Assembly (NCBI RefSeq): GCF_023806625.1
Contig: NZ_JAMTDX010000003.1
Coordinates: forward strand, 1-51,658
Reading direction: 5' to 3'
Source of the DNA: Accumulibacter sp.
GTDB lineage: Bacteria > Pseudomonadota > Gammaproteobacteria > Burkholderiales > Rhodocyclaceae
DNA length: 51,658 nucleotides
In this document: positions 18,819 to 27,367 of the stretch, piece by piece
How the letters are laid out: each line of letters begins with the position of its first letter
How positions within the stretch are numbered: position 1 is the stretch's first letter
Notes under the pieces: model-generated
What the model saw: only the letters and a program-made list of their open reading frames with translations
The model's database searches: none
What the model was told of the DNA's origin: nothing
Program-made: the position numbers and the translations under genes

Positions 18819-19361
18819 TCAGAAGGACGATCCTGGACGCTTCAGGAATTCGATCTCCTCGGGCGTGGACGGTCGACCGAGAATCGCGTTGCGGTGCGGG
18901 TAGCGCCCAAAGCGCTCGATGATCGCCCGGTGCTGCATCTCGAAGCGCAGGTTGTCCTCGAGACCTGCGGCGGCGAACAGCCGGACCGCTTGGCGATGGA
19001 TCAGCCGCGACTCGCTGTGCATGTACGGCAGATAGAGGAAGGCGCGGCGCGAGACGTCGAGCAGCTCGTCGAGTCCTCGCGCAACGGCTTCCTGGGCGAG
19101 GACGAGGGCCATTCCGTCGGCGGCAAAGGCCTCCGGACGGCCCCGGAAGATGTTCCGCGAGAACTGGTCGAGGACGATGATCTCCGCGAGCCGACCCTCG
19201 CCGCCATCGCGCCAGCCGTGGAGTTCGCCGCGCAGCGCCGCCGAATGCACGGCGGCGAAACGCCCGGCGATCTGCCGGTCGAAAGCCTCGTCCTTCGCCC
19301 ACCACTGCGACGGACTGATCTCCTCGAACCAGAAACTCAGGACTTCAGCGCTGGTCGTCAT
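18819..19361 (-). CDS. DUF924 family protein
   Basis: The 180-residue helical protein begins [21 protein letters not shown] and contains the DUF924 hallmarks [21 protein letters not shown] and [14 protein letters not shown]. The fold is a TPR-like helical bundle; a partner or activity has not been established that I know of. The frame is open for another 35 codons upstream, but the family start fits the ATG at 19361. Confidence 0.88.
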   Translation of the reverse strand: MTTSAEVLSFWFEEISPSQWWAKDEAFDRQIAGRFAAVHSAALRGELHGWRDGGEGRLAEIIVLDQFSRNIFRGRPEAFAADGMALVLAQEAVARGLDELLDVSRRAFLYLPYMHSESRLIHRQAVRLFAAAGLEDNLRFEMQHRAIIERFGRYPHRNAILGRPSTPEEIEFLKRPGSSF

Positions 19362-19555
19362 CTCCGCCTCCGCAACCTGATCGTCGCCCGCGACCGACCC
19401 CGTCGCCGACCCGGCCCTGGTCATCCGGCCCTGCGCACGATGCGGCAGCGCCTGCCGGACGCCCACGACCGACAGTCTAGCGGCTCACCCCGCCGAGCGC
19501 CAGACGCCACCGGCAGCGAGCGCTCGCGCTTGCGCTCTGCGCACCGCAGACGGAC

Positions 19556-19561
19556 TACAAT
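19556..19561 (+). promoter_or_regulatory. Possible -10 element for the LhgO-like gene
   Basis: TACAAT at 19556-19561 would place transcription start near 19568, 22 bp before the TTG start codon. No good -35 is found at the normal spacing (a TTGC lies 20 bp upstream), so this is tentative. Confidence 0.35.
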
Positions 19562-19589
19562 TGGCCATCGACAGAGGGAGACACGAGCC

Positions 19590-20720
19590 TTGGAGAAGGT
19601 CGGAGCGGCGGTGATCGGCGCCGGAGTCGTCGGTCTCGCCTGCGCACGCGCGCTCGCGCAGCGCGGCATCGAGACGCTGATCGTCGAGCGGCGCAACAGC
19701 TTCGGCAGCGAAACGAGTTCGCGCAACAGCGAGGTGATCCACGCCGGAATCCATTACCCCGAAGGCTCGCTCAAGGCGCAGCTCTGCGTCGCCGGACGGC
19801 ACGCGCTCGACGATTACTGCGCCCGCCACGTCGTCGGGTATCGCCGCTGTGGCAAGCTGATCGTCGCCACCGCGCGCAGCCAGCATGCGAGGCTCGAAGC
19901 CCTGCTCGCTCAGGGCCGGGCCAACGGCGTCGAAGATCTGCGCCTGCTCGACGCTGAACAGGCACGCAGGCTCGAACCCGAGCTATGCTGCACGGCCGCC
20001 CTGCTCTCTCCGTCGACCGGAATCGTCGACAGCCACGGCCTGATGCTCTCGCTCCTCGGCGATGCGCAGTCGGCAGGCGCACTGCTGGCCGTGAACAGTC
20101 CGCTCAGGCGTGGCTGGGTCGAGACGGCGGGATTCGTCCTCGAAACGGGTGGTGCTGCCGGCGTCCGTTTTCGCGCCGACCTGGTGGTCAACGCCGCAGG
20201 ACTGTGGGCACCCGCAGTCGCAGCGTCGCTCTCGGGATTCCCGGCCGGACGGCTGCCGACGACTTACCTGGCCAAGGGCAACTACTACGCGCTGAGCGGA
20301 CGCTCGCCGTTTTCGCGGCTGGTCTATCCGCTCCCGGAACCCGGTGGCCTCGGCGTGCACCTGACCCTCGACCTCGCCGGCCAGGCGCGTTTCGGACCCG
20401 ACGTCGAGTGGCTGCCCGGACCCGTTCGGGATGGCGAGATCGGCTGGCCCGATTACCGCGTCGACCCGGCGCGAGCCGACGCCTTCTACGCGGCAATCCG
20501 TCGCTACTGGCCAGCGCTTGGCGACGGCACCCTCGTGCCAGCCTATTCGGGAATCCGTCCGAAGATCGCCGGGCCGGACGATCCGCCCGCTGACTTCCTG
20601 ATCCAGGGACCCCGCGACCACGGCATCCCGGGCCTGGTCAACCTGTTCGGGATCGAATCGCCGGGCCTGACCGCGTGCCTGGCGATCGCCCGGCAGGTCG
20701 CCGCGATCATCGGCAGCTGA
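19590..20720 (+). CDS. LhgO-like FAD-dependent oxidoreductase
   Basis: The 376-residue protein is a DAO/GlpD-type flavoprotein: FAD motif [19 protein letters not shown] at the N-terminus, [15 protein letters not shown] (the family form of the L-2-hydroxyglutarate oxidase group), [11 protein letters not shown] in the middle and [26 protein letters not shown] at the end. It probably oxidises a 2-hydroxyacid such as L-2-hydroxyglutarate to the 2-oxoacid. A TTG start at 19590 is chosen because AGAGGGAG lies 10 bp upstream and homology begins at once. It stands divergent from the DUF924 gene. Confidence 0.85.
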   Translation: MEKVGAAVIGAGVVGLACARALAQRGIETLIVERRNSFGSETSSRNSEVIHAGIHYPEGSLKAQLCVAGRHALDDYCARHVVGYRRCGKLIVATARSQHARLEALLAQGRANGVEDLRLLDAEQARRLEPELCCTAALLSPSTGIVDSHGLMLSLLGDAQSAGALLAVNSPLRRGWVETAGFVLETGGAAGVRFRADLVVNAAGLWAPAVAASLSGFPAGRLPTTYLAKGNYYALSGRSPFSRLVYPLPEPGGLGVHLTLDLAGQARFGPDVEWLPGPVRDGEIGWPDYRVDPARADAFYAAIRRYWPALGDGTLVPAYSGIRPKIAGPDDPPADFLIQGPRDHGIPGLVNLFGIESPGLTACLAIARQVAAIIGS

Positions 20721-20766
20721 ACTCCGTCACCGACTGCCGGCGGCCCGACTCGGTCGGGCGCCGCGT

Positions 20767-21174
20767 TCAGCGGTCGGCGATGATCGTGCACACGATCCGC
20801 CGCTCGCGCCGCGGTCCGTCGAACTCACAGAGGAAGATGTTCTGCCAGCGCGAAAGACCGAGTCGGCCGTCGATCAGCGGCAGCGTCTCGGAAGGTCCGA
20901 CGAGCCCGGCCTTCAGATGCGCGTCGCCGTTGCCGTCCTGCTCGTCGTGCGACCAGACGCCCCGCGGGATCAACCGCTGGAGAAAGTCGACGACGTCGGT
21001 CTGCACGCTTTCATCCCAGTTCTCCTGGATCATGATCGCGCAGGTCGCGCCCTGGGCGTACAGCGAGACCAGACCATCGCGAATGCCGCTGCGCGTAACC
21101 ACCGGCTCGACGAGGCGGGTTATGTCGACGAGTTGCTCGCGGCGCTGCGTGCTGACGATCAGCGTCTCGCGCAT
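20767..21174 (-). CDS. Divergent UPF0047/YjbQ family protein
   Basis: The 135-residue protein has the UPF0047 fold pattern (LVSLYAQGATCAIMIQENWDESV, WSHDEQDGNGDAH, SRWQNIFLCEFDGPR), but the H-T-S motif of the canonical branch is replaced by G-A-T and G-T-W-Q by S-R-W-Q. It is therefore a distinct sublineage from the copy at 18348-18761. The start MRETLIVSTQRREQL at 21174 fits the family; the upstream part of the frame is arginine-rich and unlikely to be translated. It is convergent with the LhgO-like gene. Confidence 0.82.
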   Translation of the reverse strand: MRETLIVSTQRREQLVDITRLVEPVVTRSGIRDGLVSLYAQGATCAIMIQENWDESVQTDVVDFLQRLIPRGVWSHDEQDGNGDAHLKAGLVGPSETLPLIDGRLGLSRWQNIFLCEFDGPRRERRIVCTIIADR

Positions 21175-21289
21175 CGCCGTTCTTCGGCGTCCTGCCGGTG
21201 ATCGCCGGCCGCGTGACCGGCGGCTGCAAAGCGCAGCCGCTGGCCGGCGCGACCACACCGCGCGCGGGTGCGCTCCGCAACACCGCGCG

Positions 21290-21312
21290 GAGTCGGCCGA
21301 TCCGGCCGACTC
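21290..21312 (-). terminator. Strong stem-loop after the PsiF-like gene
   Basis: GAGTCGGCCG (21290-21299), ATC, CGGCCGACTC (21303-21312) is a perfect 10-bp stem with a 3-nt loop, 16 bp beyond the stop of the PsiF-like gene. No T-tract follows, so it may act as an RNA 3' end stabiliser or a factor-assisted terminator. Confidence 0.4.
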
Positions 21313-21328
21313 GCGGTACTCTTCGCGG

Positions 21329-21739
21329 CTACTTGCCCGACTCGCACTTCTTGATGAACGCGGTCTTGGCCGCGCCGGTCAGCGGCTTGCCGTCCTTGCT
21401 CACCGCCTTGGCTTCACAGCCCGAAGCCGCCTCGCCCTCGCACTTCTTCATGAACGCGGCCTTTGCGGCACCGGCCAGCGGCTTGCCGTCCTTGCTGACG
21501 GCCCTTGCTTCGCAACCACCCGCCGCGGGCGCTGCCGCATGCGCTTCCGCCTTCGCCGCCGGAACGGCCGGCGTTGCCGGAGTCGCCGGGACCGCAGCAG
21601 CCGGAGCCGCCGGCATCGCCGCCGGAGCTGCCGGCATCGCCGCCGGCTTCGCCGGAGCGGCCGGCTGGGCAGGGGCCTGAGCGTGGGCCAGACCGGCGGA
21701 CAACAACACAGCCATTGCCACAGTCAATACTTTACGCAT
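21329..21739 (-). CDS. Secreted protein with two PsiF-like repeats
   Basis: The 136-residue precursor has a signal peptide (MRKVLTVAMAVLLSAGLAHA), an alanine-proline linker with AAPAAMPAAP-type repeats (about residues 21-70), and two tandem copies of a cysteine-paired PsiF-like unit, each C-E-A-(R/K)-A-V-S-K-D-G-K-P-L-(A/T)-G-A-A-K-(A/T)-A-F-(M/I)-K-K-C. PsiF is phosphate-starvation inducible in enterobacteria but of unknown function. The two cysteines of each unit probably form a disulphide in the periplasm. AAGGAGAAG precedes the ATG. I saw no Pho box upstream. Confidence 0.8.
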   Translation of the reverse strand: MRKVLTVAMAVLLSAGLAHAQAPAQPAAPAKPAAMPAAPAAMPAAPAAAVPATPATPAVPAAKAEAHAAAPAAGGCEARAVSKDGKPLAGAAKAAFMKKCEGEAASGCEAKAVSKDGKPLTGAAKTAFIKKCESGK

Positions 21740-21920
21740 AACCTTCTCCTTGCAGATGGACAGGCGGATCGCCTGTGTCGAACAACGCCCAGGCAGCGTA
21801 CGCGTTGACAGGAGCATCGCAGAGGCGGCAGCGGAGGCCCGAACCGCTTCTGGAAGAGCATCCCGAAATGCCGAGGGTGCCGCGCAGCGCCGCTTCCCGA
21901 GGGCCCAAGGAGAAAGGACC

Positions 21921-22265
21921 ATGGCAGGATTCGAGAACTACGACAACGACACTCGCGAGATCGAACTCGAGATCGAACGCAAGGGCATCGCGCTGGGCAT
22001 CGACTGGTCGGACGAGGTGCAGGTCCGGAGCCTCGCGCGCGAGGCGCTCGACCACCTTCAGGAACGGGTCAGGATGGCCGCATCGGGCCCGGTCGACCAC
22101 CAGCTGCTGGCCAGGGTCGAGCTCTTCGGCCTGGCCGGGATCATGTTGCGGACGCTCGAAGAAAGCGCGACGGTCGGCATCGAGAGCCACGGCGGTCCGG
22201 CGTGGAAGGCCTTCGCCCGGGCGTTGTGGGCCGAGGCGCAGCAGCGCAAGGCTCCGGCTGGCTGA
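21921..22265 (+). CDS. Conserved hypothetical protein, 114 residues
   Basis: I do not recognise this protein. It is acidic at the N-terminus (FENYDNDTREIELEIERKG), mostly helical by composition, with no signal peptide, membrane segment or cysteine. AGGAGAAAGGACC directly precedes the ATG, and third-position GC is like its neighbours, so it is a real gene. It is divergent from the PsiF-like gene and about 257 bp upstream of the symporter. A cytoplasmic soluble protein is all that can be said. Confidence 0.7.
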   Translation: MAGFENYDNDTREIELEIERKGIALGIDWSDEVQVRSLAREALDHLQERVRMAASGPVDHQLLARVELFGLAGIMLRTLEESATVGIESHGGPAWKAFARALWAEAQQRKAPAG

Positions 22266-22362
22266 CACCGACGACGACCGGGATGCGGCCGGCCACCAGC
22301 CGGCAGGAAGGCGACCACCGGCCGGAGCCGGCAGTCGCTGCGCGACGCGCCGCAGCCCGCTT

Positions 22363-22522
22363 TCTGGGATAATTCCCGGACATCCCCGCGGATCGGCCGC
22401 GGGAGTCCGCCAAGCTGCCCGGGACTGCAGCAGGCCGCGGACGGCGTCATTCCGGCGGGGCCCGGGGGCCTGGCAACCGTGGCGTCGTCGCGAGAAACCA
22501 AACCGGCTCCCGGAGTGTCTCG
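22363..22522 (+). promoter_or_regulatory. Extended -10 promoter and structured leader of the symporter gene
   Basis: TGGGATAAT (-10 GATAAT at 22368-22373 with an upstream TG) is a plausible extended -10 promoter without a good -35. The roughly 140-nt leader that follows is rich in pairing: CCCGCGG-ATCGG-CCGCGGG, then GTCCGC paired with GCGGAC around a 25-nt insert, and a conserved-looking GCCTGGCAACCGTGGCG. I could not match it to a known riboswitch class. Confidence 0.3.
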
Positions 22523-24019
22523 ATGCTGATCTGGTTCGTGGTCATCTACCTGCTGCTGTCGATCGGCATCGGGCTTTACGCCGCGACGCGGGTGCACAAC
22601 ACCAAGGACTTCGCCGTAGCCGGCCGCAGCCTGCCGCTGCCGGTGGTCACGGCGACCGTCTTCGCCACCTGGTTCGGCGCGGAGGCGGTGTTCGGCGTCT
22701 CGGCCACCTTCGTCCGCGAAGGTCTGCGCGGCGTCGTTGCCGACCCGTTCGGCGCCAGCCTCTGCCTGGTCATCGCCGGGATTTTCTACGGCACGCGGCT
22801 CTACCGGCTCAACGTGCTGACCCTCGGCGACTTCTTCAGGATGCGCTTCAACCACACGGTCGAGGTTCTGACCACGGTCTGCATCGTCGCTTCCTACCTC
22901 GGCTGGGTATCGGCCCAGATCAAGGCGCTCGGCCTCGTCTTCCACGTGGTCACCGATGGCGCGGTACCGCAGACTGCGGGAATGATCCTCGGCGCGGCGA
23001 TCGTGCTGACCTACACGACCTTTGGCGGCATGCTCTCGGTGGCCATCCTCGACTTCGTCCAGATGGGCGTGGTCATGGGCGGCATGCTCTACATCGGCTA
23101 CCTCGTCTCGGCAATGACCGGCGGCGTCGCGGCCGTCCTCGATCAGGCAGCGAGCGCCGGCCGGCTGGATTTCTTCCCCGGGGGTACGGCGACCGAATGG
23201 CTGGGCTTCATCGGTGCCTGGGTGACGATGATGCTCGGATCGATTCCCCAGCAGGACGTCTTCCAGCGGGTGACCTCGGCGAAGAGCGCACGGGTGGCCA
23301 TCCAGGCCTCGATCCTCGGCGCAGGTCTCTATTTCTGCTTCACCTTCATCCCGATGTTCATCGCCTATTCGGCGACGCTGATCGATCCCGCGAGGTTCAA
23401 CGGCCTGATCGAGAGCGATTCGCAACTCGTGCTGCCGACGCTGGTCCTCGAACACACGCCGGTGGTCGCGCAGGCGATCTTCTTCGGTGCGGTTCTCTCG
23501 GCCATCATGAGCTGTTCATCGGCCACGCTGCTCGCGCCTTCGGTCGCCTTCTCGGAGAACATCGTGCGCAGCCATTTCCCCGAACTCGGCGACCATGCCT
23601 TCCTGCGCATCATGCGGCTGACCCTCGTCGGCTTCACGGTCCTCGTCCTCGGCTTTGCGCTGAACTCAGAGGCGTCGATCTTCAAGATGGTCGAGAACGC
23701 TTACAAGGTGACCCTCGCCGGCGCCTTCGTGCCGCTCTTCTTCGGGGCCTACTGGAAGCGTGCCACGACCCAGGGGGCGCTGACCGCGATCCTTGGCGGT
23801 CTCGCGTCCTGGTTGCTGATCGAGGTGCTGGTCGAAGAGCCGCCCGTGCCCGCGCAGCTGATCGGGCTCGGCGTGAGCCTGCTCGGAATGATCGCCGGAT
23901 CGTGCCTGCCGCAGCGTTTTGGCCGCCCGACGCCGAGGGTCGACAGCCACGCCACGCTTCACCACCATGCCGCCGCTCTGACGCATCATTCCGAGGCGCC
24001 GCACCGGCATCCCCATTGA
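22523..24019 (+). CDS. Sodium:solute symporter (SLC5 family)
   Basis: The 498-residue protein has about 13 hydrophobic segments and SLC5 motifs: TKDFAVAGRSLPLP after helix 1, TWFGAEAVFGVSATF, and the family signature region GSIPQQDVFQRVTSAKSA in the loop near residue 245. It should import an organic anion or related solute with sodium. The substrate is not evident. The C-terminus is an unusual histidine-rich tail (SHATLHHHAAALTHHSEAPH). It is followed after 26 bp by a 66-residue single-span protein. Confidence 0.88.
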   Translation: MLIWFVVIYLLLSIGIGLYAATRVHNTKDFAVAGRSLPLPVVTATVFATWFGAEAVFGVSATFVREGLRGVVADPFGASLCLVIAGIFYGTRLYRLNVLTLGDFFRMRFNHTVEVLTTVCIVASYLGWVSAQIKALGLVFHVVTDGAVPQTAGMILGAAIVLTYTTFGGMLSVAILDFVQMGVVMGGMLYIGYLVSAMTGGVAAVLDQAASAGRLDFFPGGTATEWLGFIGAWVTMMLGSIPQQDVFQRVTSAKSARVAIQASILGAGLYFCFTFIPMFIAYSATLIDPARFNGLIESDSQLVLPTLVLEHTPVVAQAIFFGAVLSAIMSCSSATLLAPSVAFSENIVRSHFPELGDHAFLRIMRLTLVGFTVLVLGFALNSEASIFKMVENAYKVTLAGAFVPLFFGAYWKRATTQGALTAILGGLASWLLIEVLVEEPPVPAQLIGLGVSLLGMIAGSCLPQRFGRPTPRVDSHATLHHHAAALTHHSEAPHRHPH

Positions 24020-24045
24020 CTCACCCCCAGGAAGAGGAGACCGAC

Positions 24046-24246
24046 ATGAACCCGACATCGCCCGCCAACTCGCTGGCCAGCCTCGACTGGGGGGCCGTCG
24101 CCCTGGTCGCCGTGCTCGCCCTCGCCCTGCTCGGGGCTCTCGTCCTGTTCCTGCGTCAGAACAGGAAGGACCTCGAGTCGCTCGAAGAGACCATCGAGGA
24201 AGAAAGGGCCGAGGACGGCGAGGCGGCCGACCGGCCGCGCCCCTGA
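24046..24246 (+). CDS. Small single-span membrane protein linked to the symporter
   Basis: The 66-residue product starts MNPTSPANSLASLDWGAV, has one transmembrane helix (about residues 19-37, ALVAVLALALLGALVLFL) and a charged helical tail (RKDLESLEETIEEERAEDG). GAAGAGGAGA precedes the ATG. Its position 26 bp after the symporter suggests an accessory subunit, as small membrane proteins are known to accompany other SLC5 transporters; I do not recognise the family. The tail is acidic and could form a coiled coil. Confidence 0.7.
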   Translation: MNPTSPANSLASLDWGAVALVAVLALALLGALVLFLRQNRKDLESLEETIEEERAEDGEAADRPRP

Positions 24247-24270
24247 TCGCCCGATCGCTCCGCAAGGCCT

Positions 24271-24285
24271 CGCCGGCGACCGGCG
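24271..24285. terminator. Small stem-loop between convergent genes
   Basis: CGCCGG-CGA-CCGGCG lies in the 43-bp gap between the small membrane protein and the convergent GGDEF-EAL gene. There is no T-tract, so terminator function is only a possibility. Confidence 0.25.
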
Positions 24286-24289
24286 GCGA

Positions 24290-27200
24290 TCATCCGCCCG
24301 CCCTCGCTTGCTGCGCGTCGAGGAAACGTTCGAGGTCCGCGGCGACCAGCGGCGGGCTGAACAGGTAGCCCTGGTACGCGTCGCATCCCTGCGCCTTGAG
24401 CAGGTCGCGCTGCGCGACGCTTTCGACCCCTTCGGCGATCACCGCCAGGCCCAGACTGCTGGCCAGGGCGACGATCGTCCGCGCGATCACCTCGTCGTTG
24501 GGGTCGGTGAGCAGGTCGCGAACGAAGGACTGGTCGATCTTCAGCTGATCGAGAGGGAGCTTCTTGAGATAGGAGAGCGACGAGTAACCAGTACCGAAGT
24601 CGTCGAGCGAGAAGCAGACGCCGCGATCCTTGAGCGCGCTCATCTTGGCGATGATCTCCTGGACGTTGTCGAGCAGCATGCTCTCGGTGAGCTCGAGCTT
24701 CAGGTTGTGCGGGTTGGCACCGCTGCTGGCCAGGACGCCGAGGACCTGCTCGACGAAATTCGCCTGGCGCAGCTGCCGCGCGCTGACGTTGACCGAGACG
24801 GTCAGCCGTTCCCGGCCGGGGCACTCCGCCCAGACGGCAACCTGCGCACAGGCGGTTTCGAGGACCCACAGCCCGAGCGGCAGGATCAGCCCGGTCTCCT
24901 CGGCGAGCGGGATGAACTCGGCCGGAGAGACCAGACCGCGTTGCGGGTGCTTCCAGCGAACCAGCGCCTCGACGCCGACGACACAGCCTGAGCCATCGAC
25001 CTGCGGTTGATAGCAGAGGAAGAACTCCCGCCGCTGCAGCGCTTCGCGGAGGTTCTTCTCGAGCGCCGCGCGCGCCGTGACCACGGCCTGCATCTGCGGA
25101 TCGAAGAAACGCAGCGTGTTCCGCCCGGTCGCCTTGGCCTCGTACATCGCCAGATCGGCCCGCTTCATCAGTTCGTCGAGCGCATCCCGCTCGCCGCTGA
25201 ACAGCGTGATGCCCACGCTCGGCGTGTTGTGGTATTCGTGGCCAGCCAGGTCATAGGGGCGATTGAGGACTGCAAGGATCTTCTCGCCGACGATCCGGCT
25301 CTGGGTCACCGCTTCATCGATCCGCTCGCCGAGGTCCTCGAGCATGACCACGAACTCGTCCCCGCCGAGACGCGCGACCGTATCGCGACTGCGAATGCAG
25401 TCGGAAAGGCGGCGAGCGGCCTGCTGCAGCAGGAGGTCGCCCTTCTCGTGCCCGAGCGTGTCGTTGAGCGTCTTGAAATTGTCGAGATCGATGAACAGCA
25501 GCGCACCCTGGCGACCGCGCCGGGCACTCGTGGCCATCGCCAGACGCAGGCGCTCGTGCAGCAGGCGACGATTGGGCAGCCCGGTCAGCGCGTCGTAGAA
25601 GGCCAGATGCCGAATCTCCTCCTGAGCAGCCTTGCGCATCGTCAGGTCGGTCAGCGTCGCGACATAGTGCGTCACCCGGCCATCACTGTCGGTCACCGCC
25701 GAGATGGTCAGCCACTCGGGATAGATCTCGTCGCTCTTTCGCCGGTTCCAGATCTCGCCCTGCCAGGCGCCGGTACGCTCGAGGCTTTCACGCATCTCCG
25801 CATAGAAGGTCGCGTCGTGCCGACCCGAGCGGAGCAGCGACGGGTTGCGCCCGACCGCCTCCTCGGCCGAATAACCGGTAATCTCGGTGAACGCCTGGTT
25901 GACCCGCAGGATGATCCCGAACGCGTCGGTGATGAACATCCCCTGCTGCGATTCGAAGGCGGTCGCCGCGATCCTCTCCCACTGCTCGGCGTGCTTGCGA
26001 TCGGTGATGTCATGCGAGACGACGACGATCCGCACCGGCTGTCCCTCGCTGTCGCGGATCACCTTTCCCGACGACGACATGTGCCTGACGCTGCCGTCTC
26101 GACGCACCAGCCGATACTCGATTTCCTGGCCGACGCCGCTCTGTGCCGTCTCGTGAAACACGCGCTGGACGAGATCGCGGTCCTCGGGATGCACGTCGGC
26201 GAACGAGTCGCTGCCGCGCAGGTTCCTCGCGTCGCCGAAGAACTGCCGGTAAGACGGACTGTTGTAGAGTCGCCGGCCTTCGAGGTCGAGCACGGCGATG
26301 TGCTCGCCGATGCTCTCGGAAATCAGCCGGAAAAACTCGCGCTGGTCACGCAGGCTCGCTTCGAGTTCCTTCCGCGCGGTGACATCCTGCGCCGTCCCGA
26401 CGCTGCGCACCGGCCGCTCGTCGACGTCGAACTCGACTTCGGCACGCAGCACGATCCAGCGAACCGCACGGTCGACGACGATGCGCAGCTCGATGTCGAA
26501 GGTGTCTCCATGAAGCGCCGAATCGCTCGCCTGCTTCAGTGCAGCCCGATCGTCGGGATGCACGATAGCCAGAAACGACTGCATATCCCCGGTGACCCCC
26601 TCGGGCAGACCGAAGATCCGGCAGGTCTCGGCCGACATCTCGATCCGCCCGCCGATCAGGTCATAAATCCAGCTCCCGACGTGGGCAACGCCCTGAGCCC
26701 GGTTCAGGTCGGCCTCGCTGGCTTGCAGTTCGGCGGTCCGCTGGGCGAGGTCACGGCCGAGCTGCCGAACCTCGTCGATCCGGCTGCGGTACGAGCCGAC
26801 CAGATGAATGATCAGCAGCGCGGCGACGACGACCGCAGCGGTCTGGACGACGCCGAACATCAGCGCCGGGGTCGGCGGCCGAGGCGGCAGCCAGGCCCAG
26901 AGGTCACCGGCGACGAAGCCGACGATCGCGGCGACGGTCAGCGCGGCGATGACCACCGCCGTTCTCGGGCCGAGCAACCAGCCGCCGGTGAGGATCAGTA
27001 GCGGATAGACGATCACCAGCAGGCCGCGGACCCCGCCGAAGAAGGCGGTGATGCCGATCACCGTGAGCCAGGTTCCCCAGACGAGGACGGCCAGCGCGGC
27101 GCGTACGCGCCCGGCACGAAGCTGACGCAGCGAGATCGTCGCGACGACCGCGAGAAGCGCGGGCCCGACGGCACGCAGCGGCTGGTCGGGGATGACCAGC

Positions 27201-27334
27201 AGGATCGTCAGCAGCACGCCGAGCGCGCCGCAAAGGATCGCCCGGCTCGCCGCGCGCAGGAAAGTCAAGGACGGCGCCCAGAACATGGGCTGATCCTCGC
27301 GCGTTTCAGTCACCGCACCCCGCTCCCTGAGCAC
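24290..27334 (-). CDS. Membrane PAS-PAS-PAS-GGDEF-EAL protein (c-di-GMP metabolism)
   Basis: The protein has 1014 residues. Five or six membrane helices occupy about 30-180, then a helix, three PAS domains (about 205-325, 335-450 and 455-570), a GGDEF domain with intact GGDEF at 657-661 and an RxxD inhibitory site (RSRD, 648-651), and an EAL domain with EAL at 789-791, ELTES, DDFGTGYSSL, KIDQSFV and EGVES, all intact. Both synthase and phosphodiesterase activity are possible. The GTG at 27334 is chosen because GAGGAGGG lies 5 bp upstream. It follows the receiver-GGDEF gene by 33 bp and closes the signalling cluster. Confidence 0.93.
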   Translation of the reverse strand: MLRERGAVTETREDQPMFWAPSLTFLRAASRAILCGALGVLLTILLVIPDQPLRAVGPALLAVVATISLRQLRAGRVRAALAVLVWGTWLTVIGITAFFGGVRGLLVIVYPLLILTGGWLLGPRTAVVIAALTVAAIVGFVAGDLWAWLPPRPPTPALMFGVVQTAAVVVAALLIIHLVGSYRSRIDEVRQLGRDLAQRTAELQASEADLNRAQGVAHVGSWIYDLIGGRIEMSAETCRIFGLPEGVTGDMQSFLAIVHPDDRAALKQASDSALHGDTFDIELRIVVDRAVRWIVLRAEVEFDVDERPVRSVGTAQDVTARKELEASLRDQREFFRLISESIGEHIAVLDLEGRRLYNSPSYRQFFGDARNLRGSDSFADVHPEDRDLVQRVFHETAQSGVGQEIEYRLVRRDGSVRHMSSSGKVIRDSEGQPVRIVVVSHDITDRKHAEQWERIAATAFESQQGMFITDAFGIILRVNQAFTEITGYSAEEAVGRNPSLLRSGRHDATFYAEMRESLERTGAWQGEIWNRRKSDEIYPEWLTISAVTDSDGRVTHYVATLTDLTMRKAAQEEIRHLAFYDALTGLPNRRLLHERLRLAMATSARRGRQGALLFIDLDNFKTLNDTLGHEKGDLLLQQAARRLSDCIRSRDTVARLGGDEFVVMLEDLGERIDEAVTQSRIVGEKILAVLNRPYDLAGHEYHNTPSVGITLFSGERDALDELMKRADLAMYEAKATGRNTLRFFDPQMQAVVTARAALEKNLREALQRREFFLCYQPQVDGSGCVVGVEALVRWKHPQRGLVSPAEFIPLAEETGLILPLGLWVLETACAQVAVWAECPGRERLTVSVNVSARQLRQANFVEQVLGVLASSGANPHNLKLELTESMLLDNVQEIIAKMSALKDRGVCFSLDDFGTGYSSLSYLKKLPLDQLKIDQSFVRDLLTDPNDEVIARTIVALASSLGLAVIAEGVESVAQRDLLKAQGCDAYQGYLFSPPLVAADLERFLDAQQARAGG

Positions 27335-27367
27335 TTCATCCCTCCTCGTCGTTCCCCGCTCCGGTGG

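Noticed and set aside
22374-22522. SAM-type or glycine riboswitch before the symporter
   Set aside because: GGCAACC is reminiscent of a SAM element and glycine riboswitches precede some symporters, but the rest of either consensus core is missing.
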